DNA of 64,000 nucleotides from an uncultured Verrucomicrobia subdivision 3 bacterium (GTDB taxonomy: Bacteria; Verrucomicrobiota; Verrucomicrobiia; Limisphaerales; DASXHY01), in NCBI GenBank assembly GCA_937890005.1, contig CALBZA010000074.1:4651-68650 (forward strand), written 5' to 3'. The first letter of the stretch is position 1, and each line of letters starts with the position of its first letter. This document shows, piece by piece, positions 52,656-61,403 of the stretch. The translations under genes and the position numbers were made by a program. A model generated the notes under the pieces. That model saw only the letters and a program-made list of their open reading frames with translations. It ran no database searches and was not told where the DNA came from.

Positions 52656-53414
52656 ATGAAAAATCCATTCTCTCTCAAAGGCGAAATCGCACTGATCACC
52701 GGCGGCGGAACAGGCCTGGGTTTCGGTATCGCATCCTGTCTCGCTGACGTCGGCGCGCGGGTGGTGCTTGTTGGCCGCCGCGAAGATGTTTTGAAAGACG
52801 CCGCAAAGAAGATCGGAAGGAGAACATTGTTCGAAGCGCACGATGTCACTCAATTCGCCAGCTCCGAGGAATTGATTCGCAAGGTGGAGAAGCGCGCGGG
52901 ACCGATTTCAATTCTCGTCAACAATGCCGGAGTTCATCTGAAGAAACCGGCCGTCAACACAACGCCCGAGGAATTCAACTCCGTTCTCCAGACTCATCTG
53001 GTCGCCGCGTTCAGTCTGACGCGCGCCGTTCTGCCCGGAATGATCAAGCGCAAGCATGGAAACATTCTGTTCACGGCATCGATGGCGTCGCTCTTCGGCA
53101 TTCCGCTGGTTTGCGCCTATTCGTCGGCGAAGTCGGCCTATCTCGGCCTCGTCCGAACGCTCGCCACTGAAGTCTCGCAACATGGCGTCCGGGTGAACGC
53201 CATCGCGCCCGGCTGGATTGAATCCGACATGATGCGCAAGGCGCTGAGCGGCGATCCCGAGCGGTCGCGGAAAATTCTTGGACGCACTCCAATGAATTCC
53301 TTCGGCAAGGCGGAGGACATCGGCTGGGCGGCGACATATCTCTGTTCGCCGGCGGCGAAGTTCATCACAGGTGTCGTGCTGCCGGTGGATGGTGGCGCGA
53401 GCATCGGATTCTGA
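52656..53414 (+). CDS. SDR oxidoreductase, gluconate 5-dehydrogenase/KduD-like
   Basis: A 252-aa short-chain dehydrogenase starting 6 bases after uxuA. LITGGGTGLGFGIA (cofactor), NNAGVHLKK, Ser in FTASMASLFG, YSSAKSAY (Tyr/Lys), NAIAPGWIESDMM and ITGVVLPVDGGASIGF are seen. The resemblance is to gluconate 5-dehydrogenase and 2-deoxy-D-gluconate 3-dehydrogenase enzymes. Next to uxuA it could serve as a second mannonate/fructuronate or ketouronate reductase. The UxuB-type enzyme proper is at 1629-2435. Confidence 0.8.
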   Translation: MKNPFSLKGEIALITGGGTGLGFGIASCLADVGARVVLVGRREDVLKDAAKKIGRRTLFEAHDVTQFASSEELIRKVEKRAGPISILVNNAGVHLKKPAVNTTPEEFNSVLQTHLVAAFSLTRAVLPGMIKRKHGNILFTASMASLFGIPLVCAYSSAKSAYLGLVRTLATEVSQHGVRVNAIAPGWIESDMMRKALSGDPERSRKILGRTPMNSFGKAEDIGWAATYLCSPAAKFITGVVLPVDGGASIGF

Positions 53415-53429
53415 AGCCCCGCCGAAAAG

Positions 53430-53654
53430 CCTCACGCGAAGGGCGCGAAGGGCGCGAAGAATGTTTGCGATTCCGTTTTGCATCATGGAATCGGGGCTCT
53501 GCATTTACGCCGTCTTCGTAACCGCCGAGGTAACGAGGCGGAACCGCGGGAAAACGTTGGCGGCTACAGTTTTTCCAAACCGCTCCTAAACCGCGCGCTT
53601 CTGACGTCGCCGTGTAGTTTCCCAAGTTGTTTCCTTCGCACCCTTCGCGTGAGG
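53430..53654. repeat. 9-bp word repeat, inverted pair flanking a spacer segment
   Basis: CCTCACGCGAAGGGCGCGAA... (53430-53463, word GCGAAGGGC) and the opposite-strand TCCTTCGCACCCTTCGCGTG... (53632-53654) enclose about 170 bases of non-coding text with a local AACCGCCGAGGTAACGAGGC palindrome-like piece. They lie in the 395-base spacer before glmS, which otherwise holds no gene. Confidence 0.65.
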
Positions 53655-53774
53655 AATTCCCAATGAATTTCAGATTCCCGGTGGACGTCCCATTCGGCGT
53701 CCGGCGGAATCGGGATGCCTTTTTCCGTAGTCGATCGCTTCACTCGTGGCTTTCCCTTGCCTCCGGCGTTGTGG

Positions 53775-53780
53775 TATAAC
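53775..53780 (+). promoter_or_regulatory. Possible -10 element for glmS
   Basis: TATAAC 30 bases before the glmS ATG; a matching -35 box is poor, so only a candidate. Confidence 0.25.
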
Positions 53781-53809
53781 CCGTGGCTGAACACGTCGGC
53801 TCCCAAATT

Positions 53810-55666
53810 ATGTGTGGAATTATTGGATACGTCGGGAAAAAAACAGCAGCGCCCATCCTGCTCGAAGGATTGCGGCGGCTCGAATACCGCGGCTACGACA
53901 GCGCGGGCATGGCGGTGCTGCAGGAAGCCGATCTGCTCGTGCGCAAGCGCAAGGGCAAGATCGACGAAGGTCTGGCGCGCGCACTGGTCAAGGAACCGCC
54001 GATTGGAAAACTCGGCATCGGCCACACCCGCTGGGCGACACACGGGCCGCCCTCGGACGACAACTGCCATCCGCATCTCGATCGCAGCGGCAAGATTGCT
54101 GTCGTTCATAACGGCGTCATCGAAAACTACGATCGCCTCAAGGAACGGCTGGTTGCCGCCGGACACAAGTTCTGCTCGGAAACCGACACCGAAGTTCTCG
54201 CGCATCTCATCGGGGATCATTACGAGAAGTATCGCGGCAGAAACGGTGATTCCAATCCGCTCACACTCGCCGTTTGCGACGCATTGCGCGAAGTGATCGG
54301 CACGTACGGCCTGGCTGTGATCAGCACGGAACATCCCGACACCATCGTTGGAGCACGGCGCGGATCGCCGCTGATCATTGGCATTGGGGAAGGGGAGAAC
54401 TTTGTTGCCAGCGACGCCAACGCGATTGTCGCCCACACGCGCAAGGTGGTTTTCCTGAATGACTACGACGTCACCACAGTCACGGGCGATCGTTTCGACG
54501 TCATCAATCTCGGAACCGACACCGCGAAGGTTCAGATCAGCGACCTGGAATTCAGCTCACAGGATGCGGAGCGCGGAGAGTTCCAGCATTTCATGGCGAA
54601 GGAAATTTTCGAACAGCCGCGAACCGTCGCCAATGCGCTGCGCGGACGTCTCGATTTCGAAGGCGCCACGGCCAAGTTCGGCGGTCTCAACATGACTCCC
54701 GCCGAATTGCGCGCCATCGATCGCATCGTGATCGCCGCGAGTGGCACCAGCTGGCACGCCGCGCTTGTGGGGGAATATCTCATTGAGGAACTCGCGCATC
54801 TGCCGGTTGAAGTCGAGTTCGCGCATGAATTCTGTTACCGCAACGCGCCGCTCGAACCGAACACCGTGCTGCTGGTGATTTCGCAATCGGGCGAAACCGC
54901 CGACACACTGGCCGCGCTGCGTGAGGCGAAGCGCCGCGGCAACAAGGCACTGGCCATCGTGAACGTGGTCGGCAGCACCATCGCCCGCGAATCGGACGGC
55001 GGCATTTACATGCATGCCGGACCCGAAATCGGCGTGGCATCCACCAAGGCATTTGTTTCCACGCTCACCATTCTGACATTGCTCGGAATTCATCTCGGCC
55101 GCATGCGAATGCTTTCGGCCAGCCGCGCAACGGAACTGTTGAAGACGCTGGAAACGTTGCCGAAACAGATCGAATCCATTCTCGAACGCGATTCAGAAAT
55201 CAAGAAGCTCGCATTGAAGTATGCCAAGGCCGACGACTTCTTCTTCCTGGCCCGTGGCTACAACTTCCCGGTCGCGCTCGAAGGCGCGCTGAAGCTGAAG
55301 GAAATCTCCTACATCCACGCGGAAGGTTATTCCGCGGCGGAAATGAAACACGGGCCCATTGCGTTGATCGATGAGAAGACGCCGACTGTGTTCCTCGTTC
55401 CGCAGGATTCGATGTATGAGAAGACGATGGCGAACCTGGCAATGATCCGCGCCCGCAAGGGACCGGTGATCGCCGTCGCGACCGAAGGCGACACGCAGAT
55501 CAAGAACGTTGCCGATGACGTCATCTATCTGCCGAAGACTCTGGAACCGCTCTGTCCGATTCTGGCGAGCATTCCATTGCAGCTCTTCGCGTATCACATC
55601 GCCGTCGCCCGCGGCTGCGACGTGGACAAACCCCGCAACCTCGCCAAGAGCGTGACAGTGCAGTGA
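53810..55666 (+). CDS. glmS: Glutamine-fructose-6-phosphate aminotransferase (isomerizing)
   Basis: A 618-aa enzyme making glucosamine 6-phosphate for peptidoglycan and LPS. ATG 53810 is required so that Cys2 becomes the N-terminal nucleophile (MCGIIGYVG). The glutaminase half has RGYDSAGMAV, GHTRWATHG and VVHNGVIENY; the two SIS domains hold ASGTSWHA, ISQSGETADTLAAL, STKAFVSTLTIL, ARGYNFPVALEGALKLKEIS and HGPIALID, ending KPRNLAKSVTVQ with the catalytic Lys. Complete and typical. No glmS ribozyme is recognised upstream. Confidence 0.96.
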   Translation: MCGIIGYVGKKTAAPILLEGLRRLEYRGYDSAGMAVLQEADLLVRKRKGKIDEGLARALVKEPPIGKLGIGHTRWATHGPPSDDNCHPHLDRSGKIAVVHNGVIENYDRLKERLVAAGHKFCSETDTEVLAHLIGDHYEKYRGRNGDSNPLTLAVCDALREVIGTYGLAVISTEHPDTIVGARRGSPLIIGIGEGENFVASDANAIVAHTRKVVFLNDYDVTTVTGDRFDVINLGTDTAKVQISDLEFSSQDAERGEFQHFMAKEIFEQPRTVANALRGRLDFEGATAKFGGLNMTPAELRAIDRIVIAASGTSWHAALVGEYLIEELAHLPVEVEFAHEFCYRNAPLEPNTVLLVISQSGETADTLAALREAKRRGNKALAIVNVVGSTIARESDGGIYMHAGPEIGVASTKAFVSTLTILTLLGIHLGRMRMLSASRATELLKTLETLPKQIESILERDSEIKKLALKYAKADDFFFLARGYNFPVALEGALKLKEISYIHAEGYSAAEMKHGPIALIDEKTPTVFLVPQDSMYEKTMANLAMIRARKGPVIAVATEGDTQIKNVADDVIYLPKTLEPLCPILASIPLQLFAYHIAVARGCDVDKPRNLAKSVTVQ

Positions 55667-55696
55667 TTGGCGTGGTGGGAAAGTTTTGGGCTTCTC

Positions 55697-58600
55697 CTAT
55701 GGGCGTTGCTGGATTGTTTGGCTGATGAGCGAAAGAAGTCTCTGCATTTCTTTTTCGCTGTCGTGCCACCAGTCTGTGGACCAGATGCGGTAAAGCTTCC
55801 ATCCCAGGCTTTCCAGAATGAGTTGACGGAGTTTGTCGCGATCTCGTGCTGTGGCGGCACGATGATAGGTCGCGCCATCGCATTCGATGCCGAGCAGATA
55901 ACGTCCGGGCATGGAGGGATCGAGAATGGCCAGATCAATTCGGTAACCCGAACAACCAACCTGGTGATGGACCTCAAATCCTGCCTTGCGGAGGCGTTCA
56001 GCAACCATCTTTTCAAATTCGGAATCGGGCTCGCCATGCGCAGATGCAGCGGAGGAGGCCATTAGCGCTTTCGGACCGCGTTCCGAATAGTCGAGGAAAT
56101 GTTTGAGGTCTCGGACTCCTCGTGCTCGAGTGCGGGTCAGATCGATGTGATCGGCTCGGATTCCGCTGAAGACTACGACTTCCTGTTTCGCGCGCGTGAT
56201 GGCGACGTTCAGGCGTCGCTCACCGCCGTCGCGGTTCAACGGACCAAAGTTCATCGAAATGCGGCCGGTTTCGTCCAAACCGTAACAGATCGAAAAGAAG
56301 ATCACGTCTCGTTCATCGCCCTGAACATTTTCCAGATTCTTCACGAAGACAGGTTCACCTTCGACAGGCGGTTCATCGCCGAAATGAACTTCAATCTCAG
56401 GATGCTTGCGGCGTTCATCATCGAGCAGGTTTTCCACAAGTTGTTGCTGGGCGAGACTGAACGTCACCACGCCGTAAGAGTAGCGGGCCGTGTCGGGATT
56501 CTGGAGGCGGGCGACGAGTTCTTTGACGAGCGCTTCTGCTTCGAGCCGGTTGGTTCGGGATTTCCCTTTGTCGTAGCGCGCTTCGGGCAAATACCTGAAC
56601 CTGACTCCGCCGAGCGCTGTTTCCGGAGATGGAAAGGTAAGGAGATCGTTTTCGTAATACTGCCGGTTGCTGAATGTGATCAGTCCTTCGTGCCGGCTCC
56701 GATAATGCCACTGCAGACGTTTGTGACGCAGGCCGTGCGTCATCAGTTCGTCCAGAATGCTTTCAAGGTCTTTGAACTCATCCGGCTCAAGGTTTTCATC
56801 CTCATCGTCGCCGGTGCTGTTGAAGAAGTTGGTCGGAGGCAGCTGCTTCGGATCTCCGACAACGATCAGTTGTTTGCCTCGAGCAATCGCTCCGATGGCG
56901 TCCCAGACCGGGATCTGAGACGCCTCGTCGAAGATGACGACATCGAAAGTTTCGTGTGAAGGTTCGAGATATTGAGCGACGGAGAGAGGACTCATCAGCA
57001 CGCAAGGCTTCAAACGCGGCAGCAGGTTGGGAATTCGACCCAGCAATTGCCGCACGGGAATATGACGCGTCTTCTTGGCAATTTCCCGGCGCAACAAACC
57101 GATCTCGGTTTTGGGCACGTCGTTCTGGACCTGGTCGCGTGGAATGCCGGCTGCCAAACGCGCACGGATGATTTCGCGGGACAGGCGGCCGAGATTCTCG
57201 TCGATCTCCCGAAAGCGTTCAATGCGTTCATCGTGTTCGCGTCCGAAGAACTCCTTGAGGGCCGTTTCGCGTTCGATGATCGCGAAAAGGAGTGCCTTGC
57301 GGAAGCTGCGTTCGAACAACGCCGGGACGTTGAGATCTGTTCCCTCGACGGATTCGAGGCTCGCGATGACAGCCGACAGCCCGGCATCAACTGCGGCACG
57401 ACGTGCCTTTTGCCAATAGCACCATTCGCGAATATTTTTCCACGAAGCCGACAGGCGCTCGATCAACGCCTGCACGGCGCCGAGATAATCGGAAGCGCCA
57501 TCCACTGGCTTCCGCCGCAGTTTCACTTCGGACGCAAAGGCGTCCCACGCGCTGTCGAACACAGACAAAGCCTCACGGTATCGCACGAGCCGCGCGCCAA
57601 TCGGCGTGCCGGCCGCGTACATGGACGGCCCTTCGGCAAACAGGGTTGCCAGAAGCTGGCGAAGCTGCCCCAGCCAGACAAGGTCCTCCCCCGCACACGC
57701 AACCAGGGACCGATGCAGTGACTCGCCCCAGACGCGCGCGCCAACGAGAGCTTCTTCGGAGGGTTCTCCCTTTGCCCAGAGAGAGCCGAGGACATTTTGT
57801 GCGGAGACGCTGATGGAGCCGAGTTCTGCATTCAATGCGCGAAGGCGGAGCGCATCGTTGAGCGTCGATTCCAGTTCAACCGCCGCTGGAGCGGACGCGT
57901 TTTTCCTGGCGATGCGAAGGGTTCGCCGAATTGAACCGGTGTGTAACCACTTCACGAGAAACCAGGCCGATTGGGCGGAAGTCCACTTCGCCTTCAACGT
58001 GTCCAGTTGGAGCGCAAGGAGTTTCGCCTCTTCGTAATCGGTCAACCGGTTCCGCAAGGCCGCACGTTCACGAATCAGAGCGATCCAGTGATCGAGATCC
58101 GTCTCCAACTGGCTCCAGGATGTGGTTACAAAGGCGGGGCCGACTGCCTGGGGCGCAAGCAAACAGTCGGCGAGCGCCAGGAGATTTCTCAATTGGGTTC
58201 GCGAAGCCGTCGGTTGAGAACAACGCAACCACGATGTCAAATCTGACGTTGCGGCGGCCGCAGCTGCGGCGCATTCGCGGAGAGCGTCTGCCAAACCCGG
58301 CACGCGCTGCTGCCATGCTGGAGACCACTCTTCACAGGCCACCGGCGTCAACGGGTGATCATGGAGCGGCATGACTGCCCGCGCGCGTTCTTGAAGACGT
58401 CGGCACAGGTCGCGCGCTTCTTCCAGCTGGTCTGCCGATGTGTCGGGAATGGCCGGCCATTGATCCAGGTTCACGGTCGGATCAGCTCGGCGCGGCAGCA
58501 GATAGTCGAAGCATGCGTAGGCACTTAGTCCGCAGGGGAGTCGCCGATGGAGCGTCCGCGCGTAGTCATTCAAAAAACGGCGCAAGCGCGCGAGTTCGTT

Positions 58601-60943
58601 TGCACGTTGTTCCCAGTTGATGTCGCCACCTTCGGCGAAGAATTTCAAACTACGATCGAATTGGGCGATCACATCAGCCTTGCCTGTCTTGTTTGAATGA
58701 AGTTCCAGACAGAACGGTTCGAGTCCTTCCTCGCGCAATCTGCGGTAAACCACGTCCAGCGCCGCTCGCTTTTCAGCAACGAAGAGCACCCGTTTTCCGT
58801 GCGCGAGGCAGTGTGCGACGATGTTGGCAATTGTCTGCGATTTGCCCGTTCCCGGCGGACCTTCGAGCACAAAGTCGTGACCGGCGGCAGCGGCCATGAC
58901 GGCGGCCAGTTGCGAAGAATCAACACTGCGCGGGCAATACACGTCTCGCGGATGAAATTGATCATCGAGATCGCGCGGACGGATGTCTTCGGGTGGATTC
59001 GGATAAGGTGTTCCGGGGTGGTTGACGAGATGGTTGACGATACGATTCCGCGTCAGGTCCTCGAGCCGGTCCGAAAGATCTTTCCAGAGCAGAAACTTTG
59101 TGAAGGAGAATTGTCCCAGCCAGATCTCCGTTTTCACTTCCCAACCGACAAGATTGCGAACGGCGTCGCGGAAAATGCGGAAAACAAGGCGGACATCCAC
59201 ACCGCTTTCATCTTCCGGCAAGGGATCGAGGCCTGGAATCTCCTTATGGAAGTGCTGGCGCAGCATTTCGATCAAAGTGACGTTAAGGCGGGGTTCCTCA
59301 TCAATCCGCTTCAGGGAGAAGCCTTCCAGCACGGACTTGCGTTTCAATTCGACGGGAATCAAGAGCAATGGCGCGCGATAGACACGGTCGCTGTGTTCCG
59401 TTTCTTTCCATTCAAGCAATCCCACCGCCGCGAACAACGTGTTCGTTCCGTTTTCTTCGAGTGAGTTGCGAGCTGAACGAAAGAGTTCTGTGAGCCGGCG
59501 GGCGTGTTCCTGATTGTCAAGGTTCGTGTGGAGCCGTCCGTGTTTGAGCTCGTCACGCAAATGCTCTGTCAGAGCATCCGCACGCTGTTGTTTTGTGTAA
59601 GTAGCTTCGCTGCGGGGATCGTCCTCGCCGAGCAGCCGCGGTTTCGGTTGCAGCGAAAGCTCACGTTCAGACGCCAGTTCGTCCTCCACGTGTTCCGACG
59701 AAGCGGAGAGAATCCGAATCGTGGATTTCGTTTCCCGGAAATTCAAAAGGCGGTTGCGGAGACTCAGATCGAGCAGACGGCTCTTCCATTGATCAATACG
59801 AGTCGCGGTCTTTCCGGCGGATGTCTGGGTCAGATGGAGAGGTTCGACAATATCTCGGTCGCCAAGTCCATCGTCCCGAACGGATTTGCCATCAATGCCG
59901 GGTGTCGGAATGGGTGTCTGCGGGGACTGGTTTGGGAGAGGTAATGGACAAATCCTTGCAATGCGTGCACGGCGAACATCGAGCACCAGCCTGAATGGTA
60001 ATTGGGTTTCCAAATGCGGACGAGCGAGCAGTTCGGCATCCCTGAGTGTTCCAGGCGATTCGTTCGTCGCCAGAGTGCATTCGAAAGCCGTGATCAGTTC
60101 TTCAGTAAAAAGTTTCCGCACATGCTGAAGGTCGTCGCTCGAAGGTTCGGGCAACGTTCGTTCCTCCAACCAACATCCCGCGTAGGCATGGCCTTCATGC
60201 ATCAGAACAAGAGGAAATAAGCCGGCCTGTTCGCAGCAGGCGGCGAAAAGCAGGGACAGATCGAGGCAGTTGGCGAAACGTTGGGCCAGAATGTCCGAAA
60301 CAGTTCGCACTTTCTGTCCCGTGTTTTCAAAGCTCGCCGGAGCAACGATGTAACGAAGACGCAATTCTCCGACTGCTTTGTAAATCGCCGCAACCTGTTC
60401 CCAGGCGCGTTTGCGATTTTTGTCCTGATAACCGTTGAACGCCGATCGACCCGTGTGCTCGCGCAGAATTTCTGCCGCCCGGCCCAGCACTGTCATCACG
60501 GCGGGGTCATTGGGAAGAACGAACGCCGCGAGAATTTCAGGCAACCCGACCAATCCGCACCATTCATTGCGGGCCAGAAGTGAAACGGGCTCGGATTTCG
60601 AATAGATCGTTGCATCGTTTTCAATCAGTTCGACCTTGAGCCAGCCCGCGACTTTCTCATTCAACCCTGCGAGAAAATCGTGACTGAGCTTCAAGTCGAG
60701 CGGAGAAATGCGGAGCTCACTTTCGGGCTCAAGGCTTTGGAGATGGAGTTCGACTGGCTCGGCGAATGCCGGCTCCGTTGTGATGCGCAGCAAAAGATTT
60801 TTTCGAGGCGTTGCATCGTTCTGGATACGCAGTTCTTTTACCACCGGGATCGCGTTCTGCTGGAAGGCATAATTGATCGCCCGATCAATCGTCAGCTCAA
60901 TACCGAAGGCCGACCGAGCCTGATTCGAAGAATTTGCTGCCAT
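55697..60943 (-). CDS. Giant transglutaminase-like / DUF4011 / SF1 helicase / MTES_1575 nuclease protein
   Basis: A 1748-aa protein; ATG 60943 has GAGG five bases before it. Order: beta-sandwich region (1-190), transglutaminase-like segment (about 215-255, RFANCLDLSLLFAACCEQAG and HEGHAYAGCW), DUF4011 start (about 385, WKSRLLDLSLRNRLLNFR), SF1 helicase with Walker A near 694 (EGPPGTGKSQT), a long helical insert, Walker B near 1334 (VVIFDEASQIP), GDPKQLPP, WHYRSRHEGLI and NVAITRAKQEVVVFS, then a C-terminal PD-(D/E)xK nuclease of MTES_1575/Vsr type near 1667 (YRIDLAILDP, LGIECDGATYH, LGWKLYRIWSTDWW). Such helicase-nuclease proteins are commonly linked to DNA defence. Convergent with glmS; beside an integron. 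Confidence 0.85.
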   Translation of the reverse strand: MAANSSNQARSAFGIELTIDRAINYAFQQNAIPVVKELRIQNDATPRKNLLLRITTEPAFAEPVELHLQSLEPESELRISPLDLKLSHDFLAGLNEKVAGWLKVELIENDATIYSKSEPVSLLARNEWCGLVGLPEILAAFVLPNDPAVMTVLGRAAEILREHTGRSAFNGYQDKNRKRAWEQVAAIYKAVGELRLRYIVAPASFENTGQKVRTVSDILAQRFANCLDLSLLFAACCEQAGLFPLVLMHEGHAYAGCWLEERTLPEPSSDDLQHVRKLFTEELITAFECTLATNESPGTLRDAELLARPHLETQLPFRLVLDVRRARIARICPLPLPNQSPQTPIPTPGIDGKSVRDDGLGDRDIVEPLHLTQTSAGKTATRIDQWKSRLLDLSLRNRLLNFRETKSTIRILSASSEHVEDELASERELSLQPKPRLLGEDDPRSEATYTKQQRADALTEHLRDELKHGRLHTNLDNQEHARRLTELFRSARNSLEENGTNTLFAAVGLLEWKETEHSDRVYRAPLLLIPVELKRKSVLEGFSLKRIDEEPRLNVTLIEMLRQHFHKEIPGLDPLPEDESGVDVRLVFRIFRDAVRNLVGWEVKTEIWLGQFSFTKFLLWKDLSDRLEDLTRNRIVNHLVNHPGTPYPNPPEDIRPRDLDDQFHPRDVYCPRSVDSSQLAAVMAAAAGHDFVLEGPPGTGKSQTIANIVAHCLAHGKRVLFVAEKRAALDVVYRRLREEGLEPFCLELHSNKTGKADVIAQFDRSLKFFAEGGDINWEQRANELARLRRFLNDYARTLHRRLPCGLSAYACFDYLLPRRADPTVNLDQWPAIPDTSADQLEEARDLCRRLQERARAVMPLHDHPLTPVACEEWSPAWQQRVPGLADALRECAAAAAAATSDLTSWLRCSQPTASRTQLRNLLALADCLLAPQAVGPAFVTTSWSQLETDLDHWIALIRERAALRNRLTDYEEAKLLALQLDTLKAKWTSAQSAWFLVKWLHTGSIRRTLRIARKNASAPAAVELESTLNDALRLRALNAELGSISVSAQNVLGSLWAKGEPSEEALVGARVWGESLHRSLVACAGEDLVWLGQLRQLLATLFAEGPSMYAAGTPIGARLVRYREALSVFDSAWDAFASEVKLRRKPVDGASDYLGAVQALIERLSASWKNIREWCYWQKARRAAVDAGLSAVIASLESVEGTDLNVPALFERSFRKALLFAIIERETALKEFFGREHDERIERFREIDENLGRLSREIIRARLAAGIPRDQVQNDVPKTEIGLLRREIAKKTRHIPVRQLLGRIPNLLPRLKPCVLMSPLSVAQYLEPSHETFDVVIFDEASQIPVWDAIGAIARGKQLIVVGDPKQLPPTNFFNSTGDDEDENLEPDEFKDLESILDELMTHGLRHKRLQWHYRSRHEGLITFSNRQYYENDLLTFPSPETALGGVRFRYLPEARYDKGKSRTNRLEAEALVKELVARLQNPDTARYSYGVVTFSLAQQQLVENLLDDERRKHPEIEVHFGDEPPVEGEPVFVKNLENVQGDERDVIFFSICYGLDETGRISMNFGPLNRDGGERRLNVAITRAKQEVVVFSGIRADHIDLTRTRARGVRDLKHFLDYSERGPKALMASSAASAHGEPDSEFEKMVAERLRKAGFEVHHQVGCSGYRIDLAILDPSMPGRYLLGIECDGATYHRAATARDRDKLRQLILESLGWKLYRIWSTDWWHDSEKEMQRLLSLISQTIQQRP

Positions 60944-60969
60944 AAGAGCCTCGGCCGAAGAGTATTTTA

Positions 60970-61191
60970 GTGAGCTTTCCCCGCAAAGGCGAAAGTCTGT
61001 GTTTTCAGCCGAGGACGGCGAATGGAAGGTCTGCCGGGACGGATGTGTTGTCACGCTCGCTGGTCGAATCGGCGGGGATAGAATACGTGAGTGCGGCAAC
61101 CGCGATACGGCGGTTTTCGGAACGGGCTGAAAAAGACCGCGCGTTGCGCGAACTCATGGAGCAGGTGGGCCGGCAAATGAAAAATGAATAG
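60970..61191 (+). CDS. Possible small helical protein
   Basis: A 73-codon frame whose last 45 residues (SLVESAGIEYVSAATAIRRF, then SERAEKDRALRELMEQVGRQ) have the look of a real amphipathic helix rather than a shadow, while the first 25 do not. It could start at an internal GTG or TTG. It diverges from the giant helicase gene by 26 bases. No family recognised; it may be spurious. Confidence 0.3.
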   Translation: MSFPRKGESLCFQPRTANGRSAGTDVLSRSLVESAGIEYVSAATAIRRFSERAEKDRALRELMEQVGRQMKNE

Positions 61192-61257
61192 ACGTGATAA
61201 ACATTAAGGGCGCTGTGGCGGAGGAAGGGTTCCTTCCGGTAAAGAGTTGTCGTCAGT

Positions 61258-61286
61258 TGAAAACTAAAACTCAAAACCAAAAGGAA
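61258..61286. repeat. Short word run, opposite strand of the 16729-16762 family
   Basis: TTGAAAACTAAAACTCAAAA, then CCAAAAGG, in the 212-base spacer 61192-61403. Nothing else is seen in this spacer. Confidence 0.45.
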
Positions 61287-61403
61287 ACCAATGACGCAGA
61301 AAGTGATGGCAGGAATCGCCCCCTAACCTGACGGTTCTTGTCAGCAGTCCGATGATCTCCACCGGATTCAACTGCAAATCCTGGTCCAGATCTCTTTCGT
61401 AAA

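Noticed and set aside
53415..53809. glmS ribozyme or riboswitch upstream of glmS
   Set aside because: I could not find the conserved ribozyme core; the spacer is taken up by a word-repeat pair.
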